Assembly: GCF_040833985.1 (NCBI RefSeq) | Contig: NZ_CP162139.1 | Span: 3,072,501 to 3,136,500, forward strand | DNA: 64,000 bases | Direction of reading: 5' to 3' | DNA from: Leptospira sp. WS4.C2 | GTDB taxonomy: Bacteria; Spirochaetota; Leptospiria; Leptospirales; Leptospiraceae | Shown here: positions 26,687 to 35,131 of the stretch, in pieces | Position numbering within the stretch: position 1 is the stretch's first letter | Layout: each line of letters starts with the position of its first letter | Notes under the pieces: generated by a model | What the model was told of the DNA's origin: nothing | Database searches by the model: none | What the model saw: only the letters and a program-made list of their open reading frames with translations | Program-made: the position numbers and the translations under genes

Positions 26687-27160
26687 ATGAGCCAATCGCA
26701 AAAAGAAGACTTCGATATCGTATCCTTAATAGAACTTTGCCGGGAAAAAAAATACGAAACTTGCGTGGCCGGTTTCAGCACGATCGATAAAATTGATAAG
26801 ATCACTCTCCCCAAAAAATTAAAAAATCGTAAATTAACGGTTCAAGCATTATACGCACTTACCAATAATATGGTTCAGTGGAAATACCTTTCCTCTGAAG
26901 AAAAAGCAATTCTCCAAGCAGAAAAAGACAAATTGGCTGGAGTTACTTCTACGGCAGGAGCTTCTTTTGCTCCTCATGCGGAAGAAGATATCGAAGAAGA
27001 TTTTATTCCTGAAGAAGAAGCTCGTAAACCAGAACTCGAAGATGGTTTCGAGAATGAATTTGGTGATGAGGCAGAGGAAGAAGAAGAGGACGACGATGAT
27101 GACGATTTCGACGACGACTCTGATGACGAAGCGGAAGCTGATGAGGAAGAAGAGGACTAA
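26687..27160 (+). CDS. Omega (RpoZ)-like protein with acidic tail
   Basis: 157 residues from ATG 26687 (AGGGA upstream; the longer frame from 26618 has no support). Residues about 1-80 ('LIELCREKKYETCVAGFSTI', then 'KLKNRKLTVQALYALTNNMV') recall the spirochaetal RNA-polymerase omega subunit pattern 'YE-TCAA ... K-V--A---L'. The rest is a low-complexity Glu/Asp tail ending 'DEAEADEEEED', not usual for omega. If it is omega, it would bind the beta-prime subunit; the assignment is tentative. An acidic chaperone-like role is an alternative. The next gene begins in the same frame just after the stop. Confidence 0.6.
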   Translation: MSQSQKEDFDIVSLIELCREKKYETCVAGFSTIDKIDKITLPKKLKNRKLTVQALYALTNNMVQWKYLSSEEKAILQAEKDKLAGVTSTAGASFAPHAEEDIEEDFIPEEEARKPELEDGFENEFGDEAEEEEEDDDDDDFDDDSDDEAEADEEEED

Positions 27161-27172
27161 GAGGTTACTCCC

Positions 27173-28591
27173 ATTCCTCTAATCCCTCACTTTCAAAACA
27201 AACTTCTCTATAACTTTCAAACTCCCGACAATTTTTATCTACATTCGAAAGTCTCCCCTGAAAAGGAGGCTTCCCGGTTTTTATCTTCCCTTCTCACGGG
27301 TTACATTCCCGTCATTCTAGGTGTAGGTGCCTTACACGTTGTCCGGTCCTTTTTAGAAAACCCGAAGGACCACCAAATCATTGTTTTTTGGGAACCACAT
27401 AATGAAATTTTTGAGTTCAATGAGTTCCAAACAGAAATAAAAAGTTTGGAAAACCTCTCAAAAAACAAAGGAATTTCTGTATTTTTTGTCGATGGAATAT
27501 CCCCAAACTGGTCGGAACTAAAAGCCAAAATCCAAAACATCTCGAATACATCCCCATCGCCTCTTTCCAAATGGAGTTTGTACATTACACCTAGTTATGA
27601 ACGAATTTTTCCTGAACTGGTGAACGAATGCCGAAAAGGTTTTCAATCTCCGTTTCTTTCTGATGGGGTCAATCAAAACACAATCCAACATTTCCAAAGA
27701 TTATGGACTCACAACTACTTGAAAAATCGGATGGCACTACTTGGTTCAAAAGCTAAATTTGAATGGTTGCAATCCTTCTCTTCCCAAAAAAGAAAAGTGT
27801 TATTTGTGGGAGCAAGTCCAGGACTTGAGTTAGACCTATCTACCATCCAAAAAGAACGCAATTCATTTCTTATCTTTGCTAGTGATACTGCCCTTGGGTA
27901 CTTACTTGCCAATGAAGTAAATCCAGATTACATAGTTTCCTTTGATTCTGGGCGTGGCACGGCTTACCATTTTTTGTTAGACATCCCTTCTTATATTCCC
28001 ATCATTACTTGGTTAGGTGGGGCTTCTCATATCTTCGATTTACCCAACCCTAAAATTTTAGTCAATACGGGTCACCCCTTAGACCAAATTGTAGAACACC
28101 AACTCAAAACTGGGATCGGGAAGGAATGGCCTCATTATCCCAATCCCAGTTTGAATTTACTTGGTATGGTTTTATCGATTACAGAGAATATCGAAGGCAG
28201 AGAATTTTTTGTGAGTGGGGTGAGTTATGTGGCAGAACGCGGGAAGTCCCATTGCAAAGGGACTGGATATGAAAGATTTTACTTACCAGAAACCAATCGC
28301 AAAAAAAGTTTAGAACTCATCACCAAACGTCTGTATTCTGGTGAGAGGAAGGGCAAAAATTTAATTGCCTGGGAGGAGATGAGTCGAAAAGGATCTAAAT
28401 CAATCATTCGGTTTCTCTCCGAATCCAAAGAAAAAAGTTTCCAAACAAAACATAAAACAACGCAATTATTACAATCTTTTCAGGGTTTTCCCCCATCAAT
28501 AGCGGATCTGGCAAAGTGGGCCAACCAAGACCATTCCGGCATCATTCACAGGAAAACGCTCACCACTTGGTTGCGGTTTTCACTAAGTTAA
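27173..28591 (+). CDS. DUF115/MAF-type protein, apparent ATT start
   Basis: 472 residues if read from ATT at 27173. Coding similarity begins well before the first conventional start (TTG at 27446): 'GYIPVILGVGALHVVRSFLE' and 'IIVFWEPHNEIFEF' look like the N-terminal Rossmann part of DUF115 (MptE-like/flagellin-accessory MAF) proteins. The core has 'KVLFVGASPGLELDLSTI' and 'VNPDYIVSFDSGRGTAY'. Members add or handle sugars or pterins, often on flagellin; the substrate is unknown here. AAGAGG at 27159-27164 lies eight bases before the ATT. No ATG, GTG, TTG or CTG occurs in frame between the previous stop and 27446. Confidence 0.7.
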   Translation: MPLIPHFQNKLLYNFQTPDNFYLHSKVSPEKEASRFLSSLLTGYIPVILGVGALHVVRSFLENPKDHQIIVFWEPHNEIFEFNEFQTEIKSLENLSKNKGISVFFVDGISPNWSELKAKIQNISNTSPSPLSKWSLYITPSYERIFPELVNECRKGFQSPFLSDGVNQNTIQHFQRLWTHNYLKNRMALLGSKAKFEWLQSFSSQKRKVLFVGASPGLELDLSTIQKERNSFLIFASDTALGYLLANEVNPDYIVSFDSGRGTAYHFLLDIPSYIPIITWLGGASHIFDLPNPKILVNTGHPLDQIVEHQLKTGIGKEWPHYPNPSLNLLGMVLSITENIEGREFFVSGVSYVAERGKSHCKGTGYERFYLPETNRKKSLELITKRLYSGERKGKNLIAWEEMSRKGSKSIIRFLSESKEKSFQTKHKTTQLLQSFQGFPPSIADLAKWANQDHSGIIHRKTLTTWLRFSLS

Positions 28592-28773
28592 GCACCGAAT
28601 AGAACTGGTATTTCTTGTAGATTCCACTCGGCTCGTTCTTTGTTTGCGGGAATTCGATCAAAACCTTTTGTTTTTTTGGACTTTCCCTTAGGATTTCTTT
28701 CTATATCCTCTAAAATTTTTTCCAGTCTCTCTTGCATAATTAAATGCAAATTCATTTGGTCTAACATATCCAT
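28588..28773 (-). CDS. Small conserved-looking protein, unknown function
   Basis: 61 residues from ATG 28773, which has a strong GGAGGAAA site seven bases upstream. The longer open frame to 28860 is not needed. The sequence is a short amphipathic helix ('LDQMNLHLIMQERLEKILED') followed by a basic stretch ('RNPKGKSKKTKGFDRIPANK'). No family is recognised. The stop overlaps the 3' end of the convergent DUF115 gene by four bases. Confidence 0.6.
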   Translation of the reverse strand: MDMLDQMNLHLIMQERLEKILEDIERNPKGKSKKTKGFDRIPANKERAEWNLQEIPVLFGA

Positions 28774-28879
28774 AGTGATTTCCTCCACTGTTGTAATCAC
28801 TATACAAGACACCTGGGACAAAATAGAAATTGGATGAGAAAAAATATCTATTGCGTCCAAAAGAAATTAAAATATAAGA

Positions 28880-30373
28880 GTGTTACGGGAAAAAGCGTTT
28901 GTGAATTTTCAAGATATTATCTCTCAATTAGAAACCGCAAAAGAATCTAGAATCAACTTTTACTTTGTCACAGAAGAACAAAATCAGGAGATATACGCAT
29001 TACTTGTCCATGTAATGGGGTATATGGACAAGCTCTATTTAGTAGAAGTTATCTTCACCGTCCTAAAAGAACTTCTCATGAATGCCAATAAGGCAAACGC
29101 AAAACGCGATTATTTTACCCGTGAAAATTTAGACATCCAAAACTCAGGTGATTATGCAAAGGGAATGTCCCGATTCCAAGAAAACATCATCATGAAGTGG
29201 AATGAACAGTTGGATAGGTTAGACGGTGGAAATTACTACATAAGCCTTCTTATGAAAGTAGAAGGTAAATCCATCCACTTTGCTGTGGAAAACAACGCAC
29301 CCATTACCAAAGAAGAATTAGCGCGAGTTAACCGAAGGATCGAAGTTGCGAAGAATTACAATGACCTTTCTGATGCATTCACTGACGTTTCAGACAGTAC
29401 GGAGTCGGCCGGTTTAGGATTAGTACTCATCCAACTCTTATTAAAAAATTCAGGAATTGGTTCTGAAAAATTCAAAATCTTTACAAATGATAAAATAACG
29501 CGCGCTACATTGTCTGTACCGGAAGTCACTACGCCAGTAGAAATTCAAACAGACTTAAAAACAAAACTCTTAAATGAAATTGATGGGCTTCCGCCGTTAC
29601 CTCATTCCCTTACAAAAATCATTCTTCTTTGTAACAATCCAGATTCTGACTTACATATGATCTCTCAAGAAATTGAAAGAAATCCGGCTCTTTCAGCAGA
29701 TCTATTGAAACTCTCTAACTCTGCTTTTTTCGCCAACAGAAGCCAAGTGAGTTCTATCTTACAAGCGGTTAAGGTGGTTGGTCTGAAGAACTTACGAAAC
29801 CTACTTTATGTTTCTGGAGTTCGTAAAATTATGGATGGCCAATACGGCAAAATGATGGATGTTTGGGATCATTCCAGCCGTTGCAGTTATTATGCAAGGT
29901 ATCTAGCAACGGAAAACAATCACACAAATAAAATTGCCGATATCATTGCCGTTAGTGCTTTGTTACACGATATAGGAAAATTCCTTTTACTTTCTGTAGA
30001 TCGAGGATTTTTCAAAAAAATTGAAACCTATCAAAGAGGTGCCGATTCTGGAAATTCAACTCTATTAGAAGAGATGGCGATTGGACTCAGTCATCCACAA
30101 CTCGGTGCTCTTCTTGCCGAAAAATGGGAATTTCCTCTGGACCTTCGTGTTGCCATCGAGTACCATCACAAACCATTTTTAGCGCCACCGGAATTACGTG
30201 ACCTTGTTGAAGTCATTTATATGGCCAATATGATGGCTGATTACCATGAACAGAAAAAAGGTTTTTATGCGATCGACAAAAACCTACTCGCAAAGTTTAA
30301 TTTAGATAATATCGATGTGTTTGCTTCGGCGGTGAATAAAATCGAACTCCTATTCAAAAAATCAAATGAATGA
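28880..30373 (+). CDS. Degenerate GHKL ATPase-like plus HDOD signalling protein
   Basis: 497 residues from GTG at 28880 (GTG at 28901 also possible). Residues about 50-215 look like a histidine-kinase-type ATPase fold, with N-box-like 'VLKELLMNANKANAKR' and a G-box-like 'ESAGLGLVLIQLLLK'. The canonical DxGxG is replaced by 'FAVENNAPI', so ATP binding is doubtful. Residues about 234-430 are an HDOD domain ('LPPLPHSLTKIILLCNNPDS', 'ALSADLLKLSNSAFF', 'ALLHDIGKFLLL'). HDOD proteins often act in cyclic-di-GMP or stress signalling; the output is unknown. The stop overlaps the next gene by eight bases. Confidence 0.8.
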   Translation: MLREKAFVNFQDIISQLETAKESRINFYFVTEEQNQEIYALLVHVMGYMDKLYLVEVIFTVLKELLMNANKANAKRDYFTRENLDIQNSGDYAKGMSRFQENIIMKWNEQLDRLDGGNYYISLLMKVEGKSIHFAVENNAPITKEELARVNRRIEVAKNYNDLSDAFTDVSDSTESAGLGLVLIQLLLKNSGIGSEKFKIFTNDKITRATLSVPEVTTPVEIQTDLKTKLLNEIDGLPPLPHSLTKIILLCNNPDSDLHMISQEIERNPALSADLLKLSNSAFFANRSQVSSILQAVKVVGLKNLRNLLYVSGVRKIMDGQYGKMMDVWDHSSRCSYYARYLATENNHTNKIADIIAVSALLHDIGKFLLLSVDRGFFKKIETYQRGADSGNSTLLEEMAIGLSHPQLGALLAEKWEFPLDLRVAIEYHHKPFLAPPELRDLVEVIYMANMMADYHEQKKGFYAIDKNLLAKFNLDNIDVFASAVNKIELLFKKSNE

Positions 30374-31148
30374 AGTGGTTCTTTTTGATTCTGTTTCTTT
30401 TGTTAGAAACGACAAAAAGATATTAGATAACATAAATTTTTCCTTAAACCAAGGAGATTCTCTTGCCATCATTGGCCGCAATGGTGCCGGAAAAACAACT
30501 CTCATCAACCTGCTCTTCGGATATTCTTGGCCCACAATAGGTTCCATCTCGGCATTCGGTGAAACATATGGCGAAACACCGATGGCACCCTTACAAAATC
30601 GAATTGGAATGGTGCAACCAGGCCACCAAGAATCCTTATTACAAAGGCTCACTACGTTTGAAATGGTTCTGACCGGTGTGATTGGAACCCTAGGCCTTTA
30701 CAAAGAACCAACAGAAATACAGCAACAAACCGCAGAATCTTTGTTACATTCCATAGGCCTTGGTCATAAAATCGACCAAACCTATTCTACACTCTCTTCT
30801 GGAGAAAAAATGAAGGTTTTGCTTTTACGGGCTTTTGGTGTGGGAAAAGAAATCCTAGTTTTAGATGAACCCACTGCCACCTTAGACATCACAGCAAGAA
30901 CTGATTTTGGAAAATCATTATCACAATTAAAAGCAAATAATCCTCATCTAACAAGAATTCTAATCACTCATAGGATTGAAGAAATTCCAGAAGACTTTTC
31001 AAAAGTACTATTAATGAAAGAGGGAAAAGTTCTTAGCTTTGGAGACAAAAAGAAAGTAGTAACAGACAAAAACTTATCAGATCTCTACGATTTAGACCTT
31101 CAAGTAAACGAACAAAAAGGACAGTATTCCGTTACTGTCCTTTCCTAA
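30366..31148 (+). CDS. ABC transporter ATP-binding protein
   Basis: 260 residues, one ATPase domain. Walker A 'GRNGAGKTT' (37-45), signature 'LSSGEKMKVLLLRA' (from 144), Walker B 'ILVLDEPTATLD' (from 164) and switch His in 'ILITHRIEEIP' are all present. The closest style is ModF/YlmA-type stand-alone ATPases. No permease or binding protein is adjacent: the upstream gene is the HDOD protein it overlaps, and the downstream gene is convergent. The last 11 codons lie inside a perfect inverted repeat that likely terminates transcription from both sides. Confidence 0.85.
   Translation: MNEVVLFDSVSFVRNDKKILDNINFSLNQGDSLAIIGRNGAGKTTLINLLFGYSWPTIGSISAFGETYGETPMAPLQNRIGMVQPGHQESLLQRLTTFEMVLTGVIGTLGLYKEPTEIQQQTAESLLHSIGLGHKIDQTYSTLSSGEKMKVLLLRAFGVGKEILVLDEPTATLDITARTDFGKSLSQLKANNPHLTRILITHRIEEIPEDFSKVLLMKEGKVLSFGDKKKVVTDKNLSDLYDLDLQVNEQKGQYSVTVLS
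31116..31143. terminator. Bidirectional terminator inside the ABC gene's 3' end
   Basis: AAAGGACAGTA (31116-31126) and TACTGTCCTTT (31133-31143) form a perfect 11-bp stem with a six-base loop. On the minus strand the stem is followed by a T-run (TTTTTG), serving the giant lipoprotein gene that stops at 31157. It is embedded in the last codons of the ABC ATPase gene (stop 31146-31148). Confidence 0.75.
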
Positions 31149-31156
31149 AATACCAA

Positions 31157-34100
31157 CTAACGTGAATACATTGATCTTTCAATAAAGTTGGAAGCCGTAC
31201 AACCTGCCGTTCCCACATCCGAAATGGATTTATCTTGTGCGATACAGAAGATTTTCCACCAACGATTGGAATGGTTTGGAGCTATGGAGTAATTTCTCAC
31301 TTCTCCTACACTTCCTTTGAAGATCCGAACATTGGCCCCAGAAATACCCATAAGGGCTTCCCCAGACCAATTGTAAATGCTGTAATAACGATTGGGTTGA
31401 TTCCAAACGGTTCCTTGGAGAGTGATGGTCTCTGGACCATATCCTGTTGTGATGTCGTAATCCAAACTTCCGTTACCCGCACCGAGTGGAGTTTTATTAT
31501 TCCAAACAATTCGATCATTTGCTGAGTTTCCATATTGTAAATGGGAATCCAAATCGCGAGGTTTCGCTCCCCAGGACAACACCACTCGAATTTCATTATC
31601 TTGAAGGATCGGAGTCACTAATATGTTTTGGTTTGCCGGTGTTTCCGATCCTGCAGAGACTACGGTTCGATACGTAGTGGAATAATTTTCCTGCACCGAA
31701 GTACAATCCCCTCTTTTCCCTGCACCCGATACTTCTAATGTATAGTTACCAGGTGGAACTGACGGGATCACATAAGAGCCATCGGTAGAGGTTTTGACAG
31801 AATTGATCGTCACGCCATTGGCATCAATTGCATAAGGACCAGACTTCACATTCACACCAGGTCGAATGCGTGTCGTTAGGTTACAAACTCCAGTGTTGTA
31901 GAGTGCCGACAAAGCCCTTCCCGAAATGGATCCACTAGTTTGGCTTCCTGGAACAAAGGTAATGATATCAAAGTTAGTGGTGACATCTGCTTGGATATCG
32001 ACAATTCCTTCAACCGTTTGGTAACCTGCAGAAACAAAACGGACCTTCCAACGACCGGCGTTGATATTAAAAATTGTGTATTGGCTCGCATTGGAAAAAA
32101 TGGTAGCACCCGTTGCAATGGAAGTCGGTTGTACTCCTGCCGATGGACGGCGTGTGCCTCCATTCGGATCTACAATCTCTAAGGAATAAGTTCCCAGGAA
32201 AGAAAAACCACCAGGAGTTCGTACTGATCCTGTTAGATGGCCACGACCATCGTTTGTAATGACAGGAGTGTTCACAACCACAGTTCCGCCACCAGTTCCT
32301 ACTTCTACAGGGAAGTAAGTGGTGATTCCATTTTTTTCCACACGTAGTTGGTAAGAACCAGGAGAAAGGAAAGGGAAACTATAACTTCCATTTGATTGGG
32401 AAGTCACAGATCCAACCACTTGGTCAGAGCCGGAAGTCCTTGCGGAGGAAACAGAACAATTCGGAGAATCAAATCCACCCGAACAGTCACGGTGAACATC
32501 AGCGGTAAAATTTCCACCGACCAATCGGCCGAGAGTCACAGTGGCACCACTTACATTTTGAGCGGATACGGCATCAGTGACAACTCCTGTCACTGTAGCT
32601 CTTGGACTATGCATTACCACTCCATTCACGGTAAACACTGCGGGACTAGATGCATATTGGTTTGTAGCCACAGCAGAGGTATCTACACGTAGGCTGGCAG
32701 AAGATAAATAACTTGATTGGTAAGTCGGAGCCACTCGGTCCACAACGATGAGTTGGTAGGAACTTTGGCGGAAATTGTATTCGTCTCCATTGATGATATC
32801 AATTGATGCAGTGTTATCATTTGCTCGAGCCACACCTGGTGTTTGCGAAAGAGTTGTCGCAAGGCCAGAACCCAATTGATACAAAGCATAACCGACACGA
32901 CCCACTTCATCATTGGTAAAAGGAACTGGCAGAATTGCAGGTAAAGTCACCACATAGGAACTACCACCGAAACTAAACTGACCAGCAGAAGTGGTTGTGA
33001 TATGAGCAAGACTAGATCCGTCCACAGTTGTATTGCCGAGTAATACGACAAAAAGTCCTGATTGGTTAGTGTGGACTGCATTGGCAGATGGTGCCGTATC
33101 ACGAATGGAAATGGATCCAAGGATTTGGGAACGAGCTGCAATCGATGTCAAAGAAATCGTTCCCGCATTGAAATTACCACCATTCAAACTCACTTGTAAT
33201 GGATAGGAAGAACAAGGAGAGGCATTGGATCCGCAGTAATTTTCAAATCCAGGAGCCGAAATATAATAAGCCCAAAGACCACTAGCTCCCAGAAACGAAA
33301 CTTCCTTAGTTGTTGGATTTACTTCATACAGTTTGTTTCCATAGGTTTGGTAAGCCCAAGGGCCGGACCCTTGCACAGTCACCAAACAAGCAGCAGTTGG
33401 ATTCACCGCACAAGAACAAATGGAACCTGATTGGTTTAAGGAACAGTTAGTTCCGGCCACTGCACTCAGTGCCTCTGCAATCCAAAGTTTGATGGCGTTT
33501 CCTAAAGTGGGATCATCTTTCAGATAAAAAAGGCGAGATGGAGCTTGGTTAGCCGAAGGCCTTACGTTTATGACTGTCCCTAATACATGGTTTCCACTAG
33601 CATCTTTTACAAAGCCGGTGACAAAAGAAGGTTTCGCGATAATATAAATCGGATCCGTGAGGTTTACATTTTTAGTCCCGCCAGCCGGAGAGGCAGTAAA
33701 CAAAAAGGATCGAGAAGCTGTGTAAAAAACAGGGTTGGATACTTCTAGGTAATACACACCGTTGGTAAGATAACTTCCTTCGATGGCAAAACTTCCATTC
33801 CCCGTAATTTGCACTGTTTGTAAAACGGCGCCTTGTTCGTTCTTTAATTTGATAGTGAATGCAGTGGTGGAATCGGAGGGAATGGCACCATTTAGAATAT
33901 TTCCCGTTAGGTGGAGATCACTTTCCGTTGCTGCCATCCAAGGAAGGCTTGTTTCTCCCAAATCCACTTGTGCCACTGTGTTTGGATTGGTTCCAGGAAA
34001 GGTAAAATGAATGAACTCTGTTGTATTGGCAAACGGTTGGCCAGAGACTTCGACAGAATCTCCTGAATAGACAACCGTATAATTTCCATTAGGCAATGGA

Positions 34101-34888
34101 TTAATGGAAATGACATAGGACCCACTGGCATTTGTCACTCCGGATCCTACTGTGTTTCCGCTCGCATCCAGAATAGAAACAGTAATTCCAGCGATGGGAC
34201 CTGCGGGAACTGTCACTCCTCCGCCAGAAAATCCAGGACTTGTGATGACTCCCGTAAACTGTGCTGGGCCTTGCCCGTAGTACAATCGTTCTGCGAGAAG
34301 ATTTCCCACATTCACAAGGGTATAAGGATTTTGTGTGGGATCAAAAACAAAGGAAAAGTCTTGGTATGTATAATTGAGTCCATATCCTGTATTAATCAAT
34401 ACACGATAGTTGTTATTGGGAAGGTCAGTTAAATCAAATTGGAATTTTCCATCAGCCCCTGCATTGGTTGTTGCTACGAGAGTGTTGTTTTCACCATTGG
34501 CAACTTCGATTCTAACAGAGATTAAAGTAAGATCGATACAAGCCGGAGACTGGGGAGCACCAGGATTTCCACAAACTACGTTTGCGGGAACACCCGAAAC
34601 CACAGGAACGATGGTTCCAATGACTCGAGCTGGGCCATGGTTCGGAACTTCTTGTTCGGAATTGTTGCCAGGCACTTCATCTGGATCAGTGACTCCTACG
34701 GAATCACCAGATGGAGGAAGAGGGACTCCATTGGAGTCAGGTGGAGTCGACAAAGCATCCTTTGCATCTGATACGGCACCACCTGTTCCCAGTAGGAACC
34801 AGAATGGCATTGATTTCTTTTTGCGGGAACAACCCACAACCGCCAAAGAGATGAGAACGAGAATTGTAAATATTCCTCGAACGCGCAT
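31157..34888 (-). CDS. Giant surface lipoprotein with CarboxypepD_reg-like repeats and DUF2135
   Basis: 1243 residues. A signal peptide and lipobox end in 'LISLAVVGCSRKK'. The body is a string of beta-sandwich modules of the carboxypeptidase-regulatory/Cna-B type, each with 'TVSILDASGNTVGSGVTNAS' then 'GSYVISINPLPNGNYTVVY' motifs, repeated at least six times. Near the C terminus a YfaP/DUF2135-like domain reads 'EIRVVLSWGAKPRDLDSHLQ'. It is probably anchored in the outer membrane and exposed. Such proteins act as adhesins or structural surface proteins; the ligand is unknown. Transcription ends at the terminator inside the neighbouring ABC gene. Upstream, 34889-35131 is a divergent promoter region without a gene. 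Confidence 0.85.
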   Translation of the reverse strand: MRVRGIFTILVLISLAVVGCSRKKKSMPFWFLLGTGGAVSDAKDALSTPPDSNGVPLPPSGDSVGVTDPDEVPGNNSEQEVPNHGPARVIGTIVPVVSGVPANVVCGNPGAPQSPACIDLTLISVRIEVANGENNTLVATTNAGADGKFQFDLTDLPNNNYRVLINTGYGLNYTYQDFSFVFDPTQNPYTLVNVGNLLAERLYYGQGPAQFTGVITSPGFSGGGVTVPAGPIAGITVSILDASGNTVGSGVTNASGSYVISINPLPNGNYTVVYSGDSVEVSGQPFANTTEFIHFTFPGTNPNTVAQVDLGETSLPWMAATESDLHLTGNILNGAIPSDSTTAFTIKLKNEQGAVLQTVQITGNGSFAIEGSYLTNGVYYLEVSNPVFYTASRSFLFTASPAGGTKNVNLTDPIYIIAKPSFVTGFVKDASGNHVLGTVINVRPSANQAPSRLFYLKDDPTLGNAIKLWIAEALSAVAGTNCSLNQSGSICSCAVNPTAACLVTVQGSGPWAYQTYGNKLYEVNPTTKEVSFLGASGLWAYYISAPGFENYCGSNASPCSSYPLQVSLNGGNFNAGTISLTSIAARSQILGSISIRDTAPSANAVHTNQSGLFVVLLGNTTVDGSSLAHITTTSAGQFSFGGSSYVVTLPAILPVPFTNDEVGRVGYALYQLGSGLATTLSQTPGVARANDNTASIDIINGDEYNFRQSSYQLIVVDRVAPTYQSSYLSSASLRVDTSAVATNQYASSPAVFTVNGVVMHSPRATVTGVVTDAVSAQNVSGATVTLGRLVGGNFTADVHRDCSGGFDSPNCSVSSARTSGSDQVVGSVTSQSNGSYSFPFLSPGSYQLRVEKNGITTYFPVEVGTGGGTVVVNTPVITNDGRGHLTGSVRTPGGFSFLGTYSLEIVDPNGGTRRPSAGVQPTSIATGATIFSNASQYTIFNINAGRWKVRFVSAGYQTVEGIVDIQADVTTNFDIITFVPGSQTSGSISGRALSALYNTGVCNLTTRIRPGVNVKSGPYAIDANGVTINSVKTSTDGSYVIPSVPPGNYTLEVSGAGKRGDCTSVQENYSTTYRTVVSAGSETPANQNILVTPILQDNEIRVVLSWGAKPRDLDSHLQYGNSANDRIVWNNKTPLGAGNGSLDYDITTGYGPETITLQGTVWNQPNRYYSIYNWSGEALMGISGANVRIFKGSVGEVRNYSIAPNHSNRWWKIFCIAQDKSISDVGTAGCTASNFIERSMYSR

Positions 34889-35131
34889 AGACTTACCCTC
34901 TAATCAAAATTCGCTTTGTAGTAAAAACCACAGGTTTCCAAATATCCTTCGGGAAATACCTAAGTGCTTCCGAAGTGTACCATTTGTAGTTCGTTTCCGT
35001 ACACAAATCAAATCTTTTTTAGGGGTATCGGCAAAAAAATAACAATAGTTACCAAATTGCGGGAAAAATCAACTTGAGAAGGAATTTAGATTGCCCTCGG
35101 CTTCCCTCCTAAGGCTTACTCATAGCGGAAT

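Noticed and set aside
27000..27160. Tandem repeat in the acidic tail as a variable-number repeat
   Set aside because: The GAA/GAC-rich run is low complexity without a fixed repeat unit.
34410..35042. 210-residue open frame opposite the giant lipoprotein gene
   Set aside because: It is antisense to a clearly coding region, has no motif, and its composition follows the opposite strand's codons.
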